Assembly (NCBI GenBank): GCA_036557705.1
Contig: DATBHB010000195.1
Coordinates: 34,638-98,637 of the forward strand
Direction: 5' to 3'
Origin: VAZQ01 sp036557705
GTDB lineage: Bacteria; Pseudomonadota; Alphaproteobacteria; Rhizobiales; Xanthobacteraceae
Length of the DNA: 64,000 nucleotides
The notes under the pieces were generated by a model that worked only from the letters and a program-made list of their open reading frames with translations, was not told the DNA's origin and did no database searches. A program made the position numbers and the translations under genes. Shown here piece after piece: positions 9,171-17,968 of the stretch. The stretch's first letter is position 1, and each line of letters begins with the position of its first letter.

Positions 9171-10028
9171 ATGAACAATAATAGCGAAACAGTTTCGACC
9201 CCTGAGGTGATCCGCCGCCATTCGCTCGCGGTGCGGTTCACGCACTGGGTCAACGTCGCTTGTCTCGCGCTTCTTCTGATGAGTGGGCTGGCGATCTTCA
9301 ACTACCACCCCATCCTCTATTGGGGACATTACGGCTACCGCGGCGTTCCCTTTTTCCTTGGAATCGGTTCGAAGACCGAAGCCGGGACCGGCCGAGCCAT
9401 CGGCATCACCCGGATAGCAGGCGTTGATTTCGAGACGACCGGCGTGCTGGGCGTGTCCTACGATGCGGACGGACGTGCACTGCGGCGCGCCTTCCCGTCC
9501 TGGCTCACGCTGCCGTCCCAACCAGACTTGGCGCTCGCACGCAGCTGGCATTTCCTGGCCGCGTGGCTGTTTGCCTTCAACGGAGCGGCCTACCTTCTGG
9601 TCGGATTGATCAGCGGCCATTTTCGCCGCGATCTTCTGCCGAAGTCCGATCAGCTTCGCGCCCGCCATATCGTTACGGAGATTTGGAGCCACATCCGCCT
9701 GCGCCGGCCGCGCGGCGCCGCCGATCGCCACTACAACGTGCTACAGAAATTCGCTTATCTCGTGGTCGCATTCGTGTTGCTCCCGGCGATGGTGCTCTCG
9801 GGTCTGACGATGTCGCCGGCGGTCACAGCGGCGGCGCCGGTTCTGTTCGATCTCTTCGGCGGACGCCAGTCGGCGCGGACCATACATTTTTTGACCGCAA
9901 ATCTTCTTGTGGTCTTCGTGCTGGTGCATGTCTTCGAGGTGCTTGTTTCCGGGGCTGTCAACCGCACCCGCTCGATGATTACCGGACAGTACGCAATCCA
10001 CCCGGATTCAGCGGAGCCGATGCCGTGA
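9171..10028 (+). CDS. Cytochrome b561-type membrane protein, partner of the next gene
   Basis: Encodes 285 residues. Hydrophobic helices carry histidines suited to haem: HSLAVRFTHWVNVACLALLL, a HPILYWGHYGY turn, WHFLAAWLFAFNGAAYLLVG, and a last helix LTANLLVVFVLVHVFEVLVSG. It resembles the b-type cytochrome subunits of thiosulfate reductase and formate dehydrogenase. Its stop overlaps the GTG start of the molybdopterin gene in a GTGA, so the two are translationally coupled. The likely job is to pass electrons between the quinone pool and that exported enzyme. Confidence 0.85.
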   Translation: MNNNSETVSTPEVIRRHSLAVRFTHWVNVACLALLLMSGLAIFNYHPILYWGHYGYRGVPFFLGIGSKTEAGTGRAIGITRIAGVDFETTGVLGVSYDADGRALRRAFPSWLTLPSQPDLALARSWHFLAAWLFAFNGAAYLLVGLISGHFRRDLLPKSDQLRARHIVTEIWSHIRLRRPRGAADRHYNVLQKFAYLVVAFVLLPAMVLSGLTMSPAVTAAAPVLFDLFGGRQSARTIHFLTANLLVVFVLVHVFEVLVSGAVNRTRSMITGQYAIHPDSAEPMP

Positions 10029-10801
10029 ACCGGCTTGTCTCGCGCCGCCATCTCTTGACCGCCGCAGCGGCAGCGGCTGCCGCCTCCCTTGTCGGCGGCT
10101 GCGATGAAATCGCCGAGACGCCGCCATTCCGCGCGGCGCTCGATCTCGGCGAAATTCTCTCGCTTCGCTTGCAACGCCTGCTGCTCGCCGCGCAGCCCCT
10201 GGTGCGCGAATATCCGCCGGAATTGATCTCTCCCGATTTTCCCCCCAACGGCACCGAAATGCCCGCTGGGTTTGCCTATTTCGAGATGATGACCTCCCAG
10301 TTCACGCGCTGGCGGCTTATGGTCAACGGCCTCGTCGAGCGGGAACTGTCGCTCTCGCTCGAGGACCTCAAGGCGATGCCGGCGCGCACCCAGATCACTC
10401 AGCACAACTGCGACGAGGGCTGGACCGCGATCGGACAATGGACCGGCGCACCCCTCGCCGAGGTGTTGCACGCGGCCGGGCTCAAGCCCGGCGCGCGCTA
10501 CATTGTATTCCATTGCCTCGACGAGATGGTGCGCACGGCGAACCGCAGCGGCTTTTATTACGAAAGCATCGACCTCTTCGACGCTTTTCATCCGCAGACC
10601 ATCCTGGCCTACGAAATGAACGGCAGCGCGCTCCCGGTGCGCCACGGCGCGCCGCTGCGGCTGCGGGTCGAACGCCAGGTCGGCTACAAGCACGCCAAGT
10701 TCATTACCCGGGTCGAGGCGGTCGAGCGGCTCGACGGCATCGCCGGCGGCAAAGGCGGATTTTGGGAGGATCGCGGCTACCAGTGGTATGCCGGCCTGTA
10801 A
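10025..10801 (+). CDS. Tat-exported molybdopterin-dependent oxidoreductase (sulfite oxidase fold)
   Basis: Encodes 258 residues from a GTG overlapping the cytochrome stop. The N-terminus has a twin-arginine signal (SRRHLLTAAAAAAAASLVGGC), and the final LVGGC also reads as a lipobox, so the protein may be an anchored lipoprotein. The catalytic domain has QHNCDEGWTAIGQW, whose cysteine is the molybdenum ligand of the sulfite oxidase family, then YESIDLFDAFHPQTILAYEMNG and RHGAPLRLRVERQVGYKHAK. With its cytochrome b partner it resembles MsrP/MsrQ-like pairs. The substrate is unknown. Confidence 0.85.
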   Translation: MNRLVSRRHLLTAAAAAAAASLVGGCDEIAETPPFRAALDLGEILSLRLQRLLLAAQPLVREYPPELISPDFPPNGTEMPAGFAYFEMMTSQFTRWRLMVNGLVERELSLSLEDLKAMPARTQITQHNCDEGWTAIGQWTGAPLAEVLHAAGLKPGARYIVFHCLDEMVRTANRSGFYYESIDLFDAFHPQTILAYEMNGSALPVRHGAPLRLRVERQVGYKHAKFITRVEAVERLDGIAGGKGGFWEDRGYQWYAGL

Positions 10802-10831
10802 GGCAGGTAGTTGGCGTAGCAAGGGTATTCG

Positions 10832-10964
10832 GTAGGGTGGGCAAAGGCGCGGTCCACACGCACGGGCCGCGCCGCACGAAGAAAACAGCGCCGTGCCCAC
10901 GCTGACGAGCGCACGTGGGCACGGACGCACGCGCTGAAGCGCGTTGCGCCTTTGCCCACCCTAC
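10832..10964. repeat. GTAGGGTGGGCAAAGGCGC palindromic repeat
   Basis: A perfect 19-bp inverted repeat: GTAGGGTGGGCAAAGGCGC at 10832-10850 and its complement at 10946-10964. Between them is a nested GTGCCCACG/CGTGGGCAC inverted pair. It sits between two convergent genes and touches the stop codon of the thioesterase gene. Confidence 0.9.
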
Positions 10965-11378
10965 TCAGCCGTTCGATTGCGCCCCCGGTTTCTTCTCCGC
11001 TAGGCGCGCATTGAGGCGGCCCAGGTCCACCACCGTGCGCTCGTGAGTTCCGAGCCCGATTTCCTCCTTCTCGTCGCGCGCCGACACCCTGAACCGGATA
11101 TGCCGCCCGTCAACGCCGATGACCTCGGCTTGTGCCCTTACCTCATGCCCCACCGGCGTTGCGGCAGTGTGGCGAATGTCGATCGCCGTTCCGACGGCGC
11201 TCTCGCCGGGATCGAGGAAATCCCGGATGGCGTTGAGTGCGGCATTTTCCATCGCCATGATCATCATCGGAGTGGCAAACACCTCCGGAAGCATCGCGTC
11301 CTTGAATGTGTTGGCGAGGTGGGCGCGCGTGACGCGCAGCGAAAACGAACCTCTGGCTCCCAGCGCAATGGCGCGCAT
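10965..11378 (-). CDS. FlK-like hotdog-fold thioesterase
   Basis: Encodes 137 residues. The hotdog motif MPEV-like PEVFATPMMIMAMENAALNAI supplies the Thr and Glu, and IDIRHTAATPVGHEVRAQAEV the His of the fluoroacetyl-CoA thioesterase family. Family members hydrolyse small acyl-CoA esters in the cytoplasm, and the natural substrate outside fluoroacetate producers is generally unknown. It is a lone gene, convergent with the molybdoenzyme across a palindromic repeat and divergent from the SDR-DoxX gene. Confidence 0.75.
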   Translation of the reverse strand: MRAIALGARGSFSLRVTRAHLANTFKDAMLPEVFATPMMIMAMENAALNAIRDFLDPGESAVGTAIDIRHTAATPVGHEVRAQAEVIGVDGRHIRFRVSARDEKEEIGLGTHERTVVDLGRLNARLAEKKPGAQSNG

Positions 11379-11446
11379 AGATAGCTCCTAATACGCAGCC
11401 CCTGGCCGCCGGTTCCTATCATAGCGGATGGTAAGGAGGAGCACGA

Positions 11447-12733
11447 TTGCGCATTCTCGTCCTTGGCGCCTCGGGTCTGATCGGCTCTGCCGTTTGCGCA
11501 CGCCTCGTGGCCGAGGGCCATGCCGTGATTGGGATCAGCCGCAGCCGCGCAATAGGGTTGCTCGCATCGGTGAGCCATTTCCGGCTTGACATTGCGAGGA
11601 CCACGCGGGCGGAGGACTGGGTCCCTTTCCTGGAAGGCATCGACGCGGTCGTCAACTGCGCCGGCGTGCTACAGGACGCACCGGGCGACTCGACTCGCGG
11701 CCTACATACCGAAGGGGCCGCAGCCCTCTTTGCCGCCTGCGAGCGCCAGCAGGTTCGCCGGATCGTGCATCTGTCGGCTGCCGGTGTCGACCGCGCGTTG
11801 AGTTCGTTCTCGAAAACGAAACGTACGGGAGATGCAATCCTCGCCGCATCGAGTCTCGAATGGTTCATTCTCCGGCCCTCGGTTGTGATCGGCCGCGCCG
11901 CCTACGGCGGCAGCGCACTCTTCCGCGGCCTTGCGGCGCTATCGGTCCTGCCGGCCATCGCCGGCACCGGCCCGCTGCAGCTCGTCCATCTTGATGACGT
12001 GGTGGAAACTGTCGTCCTGTGCCTTCGCCCCGAAACCCCGGCGCGCCGCATCCTCGAACTGGTCGGACCGAGGCGTTGGACGTTTCCCCAAACCATAGAC
12101 CTGTTCCGCCGCTGGATGGGTTGGCGCCCAGCTGTTGTTGTCCCCGTGCCCGATTGGGCAGCCTCGCTCATTTACCGTGCCGGCGACGCGATCAGCTGGC
12201 TGGGCTGGCGCCCGCCGGTGCGCACAACCGCGCAGAAGGAAATCGCTCAGGGTGCAACCGGCGATCCGGCGAGATGGCAAGAGGCCACAGGGATCAGCGT
12301 AAAAGATATTGAAGCAGCCCTCGTTCAAGAACCCGCTTCCGTCCAGGAGCGCTGGTTTGCTCGTCTCTACCTGCTCAAGGCCGTTGTTTTTGCCGTGCTC
12401 GGCACATTTTGGCTTGCTACTGGGATGATCGCCGTCGGTCCGGGGTTCGCAGCTGGCGTGAGTCTGGTGCGCGAAGCCGGTATCGGCGAGGCTCTTGCGG
12501 CGGCTTCGGTCATTGCCGGCGGTCTCGCGGACATGATCATTGGAGCCGCAATAGTCTATCGGCCGACCAGCCGAGCCGGTCTTTATGCGGGGCTCGCGAT
12601 CTCGTTAGCGTACGCCATCATAGGCACATATCTGCTGCCGCGCCTTTGGAGCGACCCCCTTGGGCCGCTGGTGAAGATCCTCCCCATCGTGGTTCTCATT
12701 GCTGTGGCGCTCGCGATCCGAGAGGACCGATGA
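11447..12733 (+). CDS. SDR (NAD(P)-binding) - DoxX-like membrane fusion protein
   Basis: Encodes 428 residues from a TTG start after a strong AAGGAGGAGCACGA site. Residues 1 to about 220 are an atypical short-chain dehydrogenase/epimerase domain, opening with RILVLGASGLIGSAVCARL, the NAD(P) Rossmann motif. The last about 125 residues hold four hydrophobic segments (YLLKAVVFAVLGTFWLATGM, EALAAASVIAGGLADMIIGAAIV, LYAGLAISLAYAIIGTYLL, ILPIVVLIAVALAI) of DoxX-like type. This tethers the nucleotide-binding domain to the membrane. The stop overlaps the next start in an ATGA. Confidence 0.85.
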   Translation: MRILVLGASGLIGSAVCARLVAEGHAVIGISRSRAIGLLASVSHFRLDIARTTRAEDWVPFLEGIDAVVNCAGVLQDAPGDSTRGLHTEGAAALFAACERQQVRRIVHLSAAGVDRALSSFSKTKRTGDAILAASSLEWFILRPSVVIGRAAYGGSALFRGLAALSVLPAIAGTGPLQLVHLDDVVETVVLCLRPETPARRILELVGPRRWTFPQTIDLFRRWMGWRPAVVVPVPDWAASLIYRAGDAISWLGWRPPVRTTAQKEIAQGATGDPARWQEATGISVKDIEAALVQEPASVQERWFARLYLLKAVVFAVLGTFWLATGMIAVGPGFAAGVSLVREAGIGEALAAASVIAGGLADMIIGAAIVYRPTSRAGLYAGLAISLAYAIIGTYLLPRLWSDPLGPLVKILPIVVLIAVALAIREDR

Positions 12734-13212
12734 GCCTCTATTTAATTCTGAAATACCTGCATGTGATCGGTGCCGCCGTTCTGCTCGGCACCGGGGCCGG
12801 CATCGCCTTCTTCATGCTCATGGCGCATCTGCGCGGGGACGCCAAGACCGTCGCGGAAGTCGCCCGGATCGTCGTCATTGCGGATTTCCTGTTCACCGCC
12901 ACCGCGGTCGTGGCCCAACCCACGACCGGAGTACTACTCGCGCGGGAAATCGGCTATTCGCTGTGGAACGGTTGGATCGCATTGTCCATCCTGCTCTATC
13001 TCATCACCGGGATGTTCTGGCTTCCGGTGGTGTGGATGCAAATGCGCATGCGCGACCTTGCACGCAAAGCAGTTCTCGACAGCGCGCCATTGCCGGCGCG
13101 CTATCACCGACTGTTCTGGTGCTGGTTTGCGTTTGGCTTCCCTGCTTTCGGAGCGGTTCTCGCGATATTTTGGCTGATGATCGCCAGACCACCAATCGAT
13201 GTCACGTTCTGA
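12730..13212 (+). CDS. DUF2269-type integral membrane protein
   Basis: Encodes 160 residues with four hydrophobic segments, starting YLILKYLHVIGAAVLLGTGAG and ending WFAFGFPAFGAVLAIFWLMIA. The conserved N-terminal histidine (KYLHVIG) and the PTTGVLLA turn are typical of this small membrane family of unknown function. It overlaps the SDR-DoxX gene by four bases, so the two are translationally coupled and likely act together in the inner membrane. Confidence 0.8.
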   Translation: MSLYLILKYLHVIGAAVLLGTGAGIAFFMLMAHLRGDAKTVAEVARIVVIADFLFTATAVVAQPTTGVLLAREIGYSLWNGWIALSILLYLITGMFWLPVVWMQMRMRDLARKAVLDSAPLPARYHRLFWCWFAFGFPAFGAVLAIFWLMIARPPIDVTF

Positions 13213-13264
13213 AATCCTCCATCGTCGAGCTCCGTCCTGGATAGTAAAACAACTGTGAGAGCAT

Positions 13265-13759
13265 TCAACGCATCAGGCGCGCGAGAGCCACAAGGGCATC
13301 AGCAATCGCGTGACGGCGTATGGCATCGCGCTCAAGACGGCCGTAATTCTTTTCGACGGCGTATGTCGGATATCCCTTCCGCGCCGCCGCTATGCAGACG
13401 AGGCCAACGGGGTTGCCGTCTTCATCGGGTGAGGGACCTGCTACGCCCGTGATCGCCGCCGACAGGTCCGCCGGAGACCGCGCCAAAGCGCCTTCCGCCA
13501 TCGCGCGGGCGACCTGAACGCAAACCGCGGTTTTCTCTTTCAACAGTTCGTGGGGCACGCCGAGCACCACGACCTTGCTTGCTTTCGTGTAAGTGACGAA
13601 GCCGCCGTGCAGCAACTCGGCCGCGCCCGGCGCTTCCGAGAGAACGGACGCCAACAGGCCGGAGGTGCAAGATTCGGCTGCGACTACTGTCAGCCCGTGT
13701 TTCTTTGCGAGCGCCAACACCTCCGTAGCGGAGCGCACGAGTTCGTCATCGAAGCCCAT
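13265..13759 (-). CDS. CinA C-terminal domain protein, nicotinamide-nucleotide amidase
   Basis: Encodes 164 residues, the normal length of the stand-alone PncC/CinA-C domain. The family motif AAESCTSGLLAS is near residue 26, followed by GGFVTYTKASKVVVLGV and ITGVAGPSPDEDGNPVGLVCIA. The enzyme deamidates nicotinamide mononucleotide to nicotinate mononucleotide in pyridine nucleotide recycling. The ATG at 13759 is preferred because the family begins at MGFDDELV. An upstream in-frame start at 13843 would add an unconserved Cys/Arg-rich tail. It lacks the N-terminal CinA half. Confidence 0.85.
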   Translation of the reverse strand: MGFDDELVRSATEVLALAKKHGLTVVAAESCTSGLLASVLSEAPGAAELLHGGFVTYTKASKVVVLGVPHELLKEKTAVCVQVARAMAEGALARSPADLSAAITGVAGPSPDEDGNPVGLVCIAAARKGYPTYAVEKNYGRLERDAIRRHAIADALVALARLMR

Positions 13760-13896
13760 ATTGACCAAGCACCTGTCGAATTGGGAGGTAGCCCTGCGGG
13801 GCAGACCGGAGCACAGCAGGAGCGTCCGTTCGCAAGCCCGCACTGCACCGAGGCCGCATAGAAGGCTATAGTTGGCACCTCACGAACAGGAGAGCA

Positions 13897-14358
13897 ATGA
13901 TGACAACCACTGGCATTTGGCGTCTCTGCGCCGTCGCATTCGCAGCGTGTCTAGCCGGACCCGTTCTGGCCGCGCAATATCTGGAGCCCTCGAACGTACA
14001 GCGTTCCTATGGGGCAGGAGTGGTGACGGAAGGCGGGCGTATCGTGTGGCTTGCCGGCATGGGCGGCACCGTGGGTCCGGACGGAAAGAAGATCACCGAC
14101 ATCGCCGGTCAGACGCGTCAGGCGTTTCGCAACATCGAAGCGGCGCTCAAGCGCGCCGGAGGCTCTCTCGAAAATCTGGTTTCCATGACGGTCATGATCC
14201 GCAATCAGGCAGACGGCAACGAGTTCGTCAAAGTCCGCGGCGAGTTCTTCAAGACCAAGTTCCCGGCCAGTATGCTGATCACCGCCAAGGACTTTGCCAA
14301 TCCCGACCTTCTCGTGGAGATTCAGTCGGTTGCAGTCATTGGCGATCAGCTCAAGTGA
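13897..14358 (+). CDS. RidA-family protein with signal peptide
   Basis: Encodes 153 residues. After a Sec signal (RLCAVAFAACLAGPVLA) comes a RidA/YjgF domain with GGRIVWLAGMGGTVGPDG, the helix GQTRQAFRNIEAALKRAGGS, and FPASMLITAKDFANPDLLVEIQSVAV. Canonical RidA is a cytosolic trimer that hydrolyses reactive enamines and carries an Arg near the site; here that position reads PASMLI rather than the usual PAR, so deaminase activity is doubtful. Export suggests a different periplasmic role. The next small gene starts inside its stop codon. Confidence 0.8.
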   Translation: MMTTTGIWRLCAVAFAACLAGPVLAAQYLEPSNVQRSYGAGVVTEGGRIVWLAGMGGTVGPDGKKITDIAGQTRQAFRNIEAALKRAGGSLENLVSMTVMIRNQADGNEFVKVRGEFFKTKFPASMLITAKDFANPDLLVEIQSVAVIGDQLK

Positions 14359-14570
14359 TGACCGGCTGGCGCCACATGAAAGTCGAAGAGATCGCCGAAG
14401 CCGTTGCCAAGCTGCCTCCCGATCAACTCGCCCGGTTCCGCCGCTGGTTTGCGGCGTTCGAGGCCGGCCGCGCCAATCACGCCGACGAGCTCGACTCGAC
14501 TGCGACCAAACTCGGCCGCCTCGCCGGCCGCGCCTTCGCCGAGATGAAAAAACGCGCTAAGGAGCCGTAA
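14358..14570 (+). CDS. Small antitoxin-like hypothetical protein
   Basis: Encodes 70 residues from an ATG that shares one base with the RidA stop; a second start at 14376 would give 64. The body is one long charged helix region (KVEEIAEAVAKLPPDQLARF then RRWFAAFEA) ending in Lys/Arg. Such short proteins occur as antitoxin-like partners, but no toxin gene follows here. The function is unknown. Confidence 0.5.
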   Translation: MTGWRHMKVEEIAEAVAKLPPDQLARFRRWFAAFEAGRANHADELDSTATKLGRLAGRAFAEMKKRAKEP

Positions 14571-14602
14571 ATGCCTTGAACGCGTATGCACAGCGCGGGA
14601 GT

Positions 14603-14661
14603 GTGGCGGTTCAGAAGTCCGCATCATTCTTGCGGCAGTCCAACATGCGGACTTCTGAACC
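14603..14661. repeat. Palindromic repeat with AGAAGTCCGCAT arms, copy 1
   Basis: A perfect 17-bp inverted repeat: GGTTCAGAAGTCCGCAT at 14608-14624 and its complement at 14645-14661, with a 20-base loop. A nearly identical element lies at 40841-40897 in the opposite orientation, so this is a dispersed repeat and not a one-off hairpin. Confidence 0.85.
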
Positions 14662-14763
14662 AAAGCCACACTTGATCAATAAGTTGCTAACGTCCTTCGA
14701 TTACGAAGTTCGCAAACGAGGGTGCCGCACAATGAAGCGAACTTCGGAATCGGGACATTAGCA

Positions 14764-15429
14764 ATGCTCGTCCAGATTTACGAAGTCTCGAGCCCTGAAG
14801 AAGCACGCGCCCTCGGGGAAATTGGCGTTGATCATATCGGCGTCTTGGTAGGCAACGGCTCATTTCCGCGCGAGCGTTCGGTTGATCAAGCGCGGCTTAT
14901 ATTTTCGGCAATCCCGCAGACCTCGAAAGGACTGGCGCTATCGCTCTCTGCCGATCTACGCCTTATAGAGCGTATAATCTCCGAGCTTGAACCTGCCATT
15001 TTTCATCTGGGCGCGTCTACCGATCTGCTCACGCCATCGGCAGTGCGGCAGCTCAAAACGCGACACAGCAGCCTCTCGGTAATGCGGAGCATTCCAGTCG
15101 TCAACGACGAAAGCCTCTCGATCGCACAGAGCTACGATGGAGTAGCCGACATGCTGCTTTTGGACAGCCATCGGCCCGGAGATATGCAAATAGGCGCGCT
15201 CGGGGTAACTCACAGCTGGGACATCGACAGGAAGGTTGTAGAAAGCGTACGCATTCCCGTGATTATTGCTGGAGGACTCGGGCCCGATAATGTTGTCGAT
15301 GCGATAAGCGCCATACGACCGGCCGGCGTCGACTCAAAAACCAAGACGGACAAAGATGACGGAAGCCATACAAAAGAGTTGGGAAAAGTGAAGCAATTCG
15401 TCATTCGAGCAAAGTCCCTGGCGAGATGA
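14764..15429 (+). CDS. TrpF-like (phosphoribosylanthranilate isomerase-related) TIM-barrel protein
   Basis: Encodes 221 residues. The C-terminal half matches the phosphate-binding side of the PRAI barrel: ADMLLLDS, GVTHSWDIDRK, PVIIAGGLGPDNVVDAISAIRPAGVD. The N-terminal KxCG active-site segment of true TrpF is absent (it reads VQIYEVSSPEEARALGEIG), so ordinary tryptophan synthesis is unlikely. It is not next to trp genes. The ATG at 14764 fits the barrel start better than the in-frame GTG at 14722. It may be a paralogue with another sugar-phosphate substrate. Confidence 0.65.
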   Translation: MLVQIYEVSSPEEARALGEIGVDHIGVLVGNGSFPRERSVDQARLIFSAIPQTSKGLALSLSADLRLIERIISELEPAIFHLGASTDLLTPSAVRQLKTRHSSLSVMRSIPVVNDESLSIAQSYDGVADMLLLDSHRPGDMQIGALGVTHSWDIDRKVVESVRIPVIIAGGLGPDNVVDAISAIRPAGVDSKTKTDKDDGSHTKELGKVKQFVIRAKSLAR

Positions 15430-15456
15430 TACGGTCGAAAGGCCGCAACCCCAAGT

Positions 15457-17580
15457 CTAGTTTTTCAGAACACGGCCCTGTTCAATCGCATCGCCAGCAC
15501 TTTTCATCGAATGAAGCGCCTGCACCATGGGCTCCTGCATCAGCATGAGCGAAGCCGCCGGCGTCAAGTGCGAGGCGACGTCAGTGGTGACTGGAACCTT
15601 CGTCTGCTCGTCCACAAATAACAGGCAGCCCTGCTCATTGCAAAACCTTGCGAAAGGCGACACGAATACCACACCGAGAGACGACACTGCCTTACCGATC
15701 TCGAGATCCTTTTGTCTCGATGCAGCATCGAGGTGCGAAAGGTTTCTGCTCTGCAGGGAATGCGTATGCTGCCACATGTCGAAAAGGATATTGGGGAAGG
15801 TGGTTTGCCATATCGGAACTTGCCCGACAACGATCACCCGGGCTCCAGCCTGTTTCACGCGTTGGATGGCATGCTGCAAGCCGGAAATGCCAAGCGTCGA
15901 CCACTGGCTTAGAGGCTTGTAGTGCAGCCAGAATGCGGTCATGACCACGACATCGGGCTTAACTGCCTCAATCCGTGACAGTACAAAATCATTGATCTCG
16001 TTACAGAACTTTCGCTCTTTGAACACCATGCCCGGCACCGGAGGACAGGCGCTCGCGGTGTACTGCATTAACCTGGGAAACGCGCCATCTACGGGGATGC
16101 GCTTTATGCCGGCATACAAAGCAGCCGCATGCGAATCTCCCCAGATAAAAACCGATCGCCGGCTCGATGGGTTGCCGGTACTGTCGTCGCATTCATCCGC
16201 AAAATCATGAGATGATTGATCGGGAGCCAACAAGCACCTGTGGTCGCGATATTCTCCAAGGAGATCGTAGCTGAATCCCGCGACGGCCCTTATCGGCGGA
16301 GGGAGTCTGATCAAAATGCCGTTCTTGGCCACGATCAACCCGACACCGCAAAGCAACAGCATGCTTGATGAAAGAATCGTCGGTAATGCGGTCTTGTCTG
16401 CCTTGCCATACCTGATCGGTGTCTCGACAAACCGATAGGTCGCCCAGGCTGCCGCAATACTGATCACGACTGTAGCGGCTCGTATGGCCAAGTCTGCTGT
16501 GTCCAGCTCTAGAAACCGTTCCGAGACCAGCAGCGGCCAATGCCAGAGGTAAAGCGGATAGCTGATCAGCCCGATAAGCACCAGCGGGCGGTTTGACAGC
16601 ATCCTGCCAACCGAGCAATTCATCGTTCCAGCCGAAATGATCAGCGCCGCGCCGATCGTCGGCAGCAACGCGCGCCAGCCGGGAAACGCAACGGCCGAAT
16701 CGAAGAAAGCCACGGCGAGAACGATAAGGAGCACCCCGGTCCATCCATAGACCTCGCCGGCCGCGCGCTTAAGGGCCGGCCCACCGAAGGGAAACCCGCG
16801 ACCAACGAGACCGACCGGCTCGCCGTAGTGCATGGCGGCATATGCAAGGGCGGCCCCAATTCCCAATTCCCAGAAGCGCGTAACCGGCAGATAAAAGCTC
16901 GCCACCGGCTTGTATTGAATAAGCACCACGTTCAACAGAAAGGAGAGCGCCGCTAATCCAAGAAGACCAACCCACATTTTGCGCGGATCGCGCGATAAGG
17001 CCACGACCACCAGCGGCCACAAAATGTAGAATTGCTCTTCGATCCCGAGCGACCACAGGTGCAGCAACGGTTTGAGCTGGGCTGCTGTGTCGAAATAGCC
17101 GGACTCATCCAGGATCCTGAAATTGGAGACAAAAGCCGCACCGGCGGCTACGTGCTGGCCAAGCGCCTTGTAGTCAACCGGGAGAAGTGCAAACCAGCCA
17201 AAGACGAGGCACGCAACGAGCACCACGATCAGCGCCGGAAAAATTCGACGTATTCTGCGAACGTAAAACTCAATGTAGCTGAACCGGGACTGGGCAACGC
17301 TCTTGAAGATGATGTTGGAAATAAGAAATCCAGAGATCACGAAAAAAATATCGACTCCAACATATCCCCCCTTTACGACGTCGGGAAATACGTGAAAGCC
17401 AACGACAAGCGAAACCGCTACCGCACGCAGCCCATCGATATCGGGACGATACTGGGCACGCTGATTTTCGCGCGGAGCGAGCCGCGCGAGCATACGTTGG
17501 AAATGCGCGAACCCAGATTGCCCGAGCGCTATCCTCGAATGCGCCTGGTCGACGAGCGCCATTGAGCGCAATCCCCCCAT
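15457..17580 (-). CDS. OafA-type acyltransferase: acyltransferase-3 membrane domain plus SGNH domain
   Basis: Encodes about 707 residues. The N-terminal part has the acyltransferase-3 signature RPDIDGLRAVAVSLVVGFHV and GGYVGVDIFFVISGFLISNI, then about ten membrane helices. The C-terminal about 270 residues form an SGNH-like domain with WGDSHAAALYAGI near residue 473 and a final SHLTPAAS. OafA-like proteins O-acetylate lipopolysaccharide or other surface glycans. The start could also be 17562; the best Shine-Dalgarno (AGGAGGT) is rather far from 17580. The last 60 bp of intergenic DNA before 15457 shows no terminator. Confidence 0.85.
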   Translation of the reverse strand: MGGLRSMALVDQAHSRIALGQSGFAHFQRMLARLAPRENQRAQYRPDIDGLRAVAVSLVVGFHVFPDVVKGGYVGVDIFFVISGFLISNIIFKSVAQSRFSYIEFYVRRIRRIFPALIVVLVACLVFGWFALLPVDYKALGQHVAAGAAFVSNFRILDESGYFDTAAQLKPLLHLWSLGIEEQFYILWPLVVVALSRDPRKMWVGLLGLAALSFLLNVVLIQYKPVASFYLPVTRFWELGIGAALAYAAMHYGEPVGLVGRGFPFGGPALKRAAGEVYGWTGVLLIVLAVAFFDSAVAFPGWRALLPTIGAALIISAGTMNCSVGRMLSNRPLVLIGLISYPLYLWHWPLLVSERFLELDTADLAIRAATVVISIAAAWATYRFVETPIRYGKADKTALPTILSSSMLLLCGVGLIVAKNGILIRLPPPIRAVAGFSYDLLGEYRDHRCLLAPDQSSHDFADECDDSTGNPSSRRSVFIWGDSHAAALYAGIKRIPVDGAFPRLMQYTASACPPVPGMVFKERKFCNEINDFVLSRIEAVKPDVVVMTAFWLHYKPLSQWSTLGISGLQHAIQRVKQAGARVIVVGQVPIWQTTFPNILFDMWQHTHSLQSRNLSHLDAASRQKDLEIGKAVSSLGVVFVSPFARFCNEQGCLLFVDEQTKVPVTTDVASHLTPAASLMLMQEPMVQALHSMKSAGDAIEQGRVLKN

Positions 17581-17749
17581 CCCTTTCCGATGTTACCTCC
17601 TAGGCTGCAAAGTGGCGAAACTAAGTAGGGATCGGGAGCGCGGAGCGCTCCGAGGCAGTTTCATCTGTATCCAGCATTGAAGTCCGGAACAAATCCGGGC
17701 CCACATGGGCTAGTTTTGCGGCCCGCTTTGCGGCGCACGCTGCCCGCCA

Positions 17750-17968
17750 TCATTCCTCGATTTGGTCGGCGATCGTGCTCGCAGCTCTGCACTCCAACTG
17801 AACATCGAAGCGCATTTTGGATGCGGCGCCGTGGGAGAGCAACGCATCGGCGAGCCAAGTCCGGCAGTGGGTTCGATCGTCAAATACCAAGGTCGCCCAG
17901 CGGGCGGGGATGATAAAATCAGGGCCCACGGCCACGATGATCCAGAGCACGGCTGCTGACGCGGTCAT
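17750..17968 (-). CDS. Small hypothetical protein with N-terminal hydrophobic segment
   Basis: Encodes 72 residues from an ATG after CGGAGAATGCC. It opens with a hydrophobic stretch (ASAAVLWIIVAVGPDFIIPA), then a polar part with two cysteines. No family was recognised. It is the first of a minus-strand run of small accessory-looking genes that reaches 19.9 kb. Confidence 0.45.
   Translation of the reverse strand: MTASAAVLWIIVAVGPDFIIPARWATLVFDDRTHCRTWLADALLSHGAASKMRFDVQLECRAASTIADQIEE

Noticed and set aside
9755..10930. 391-residue minus-strand open frame
   Set aside because: Antisense to the cytochrome b and molybdoenzyme genes, which have clear motifs; no ribosome site or domain.
14764..15429. 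True trpF
   Set aside because: The N-terminal catalytic cysteine segment is absent and no trp operon is near.
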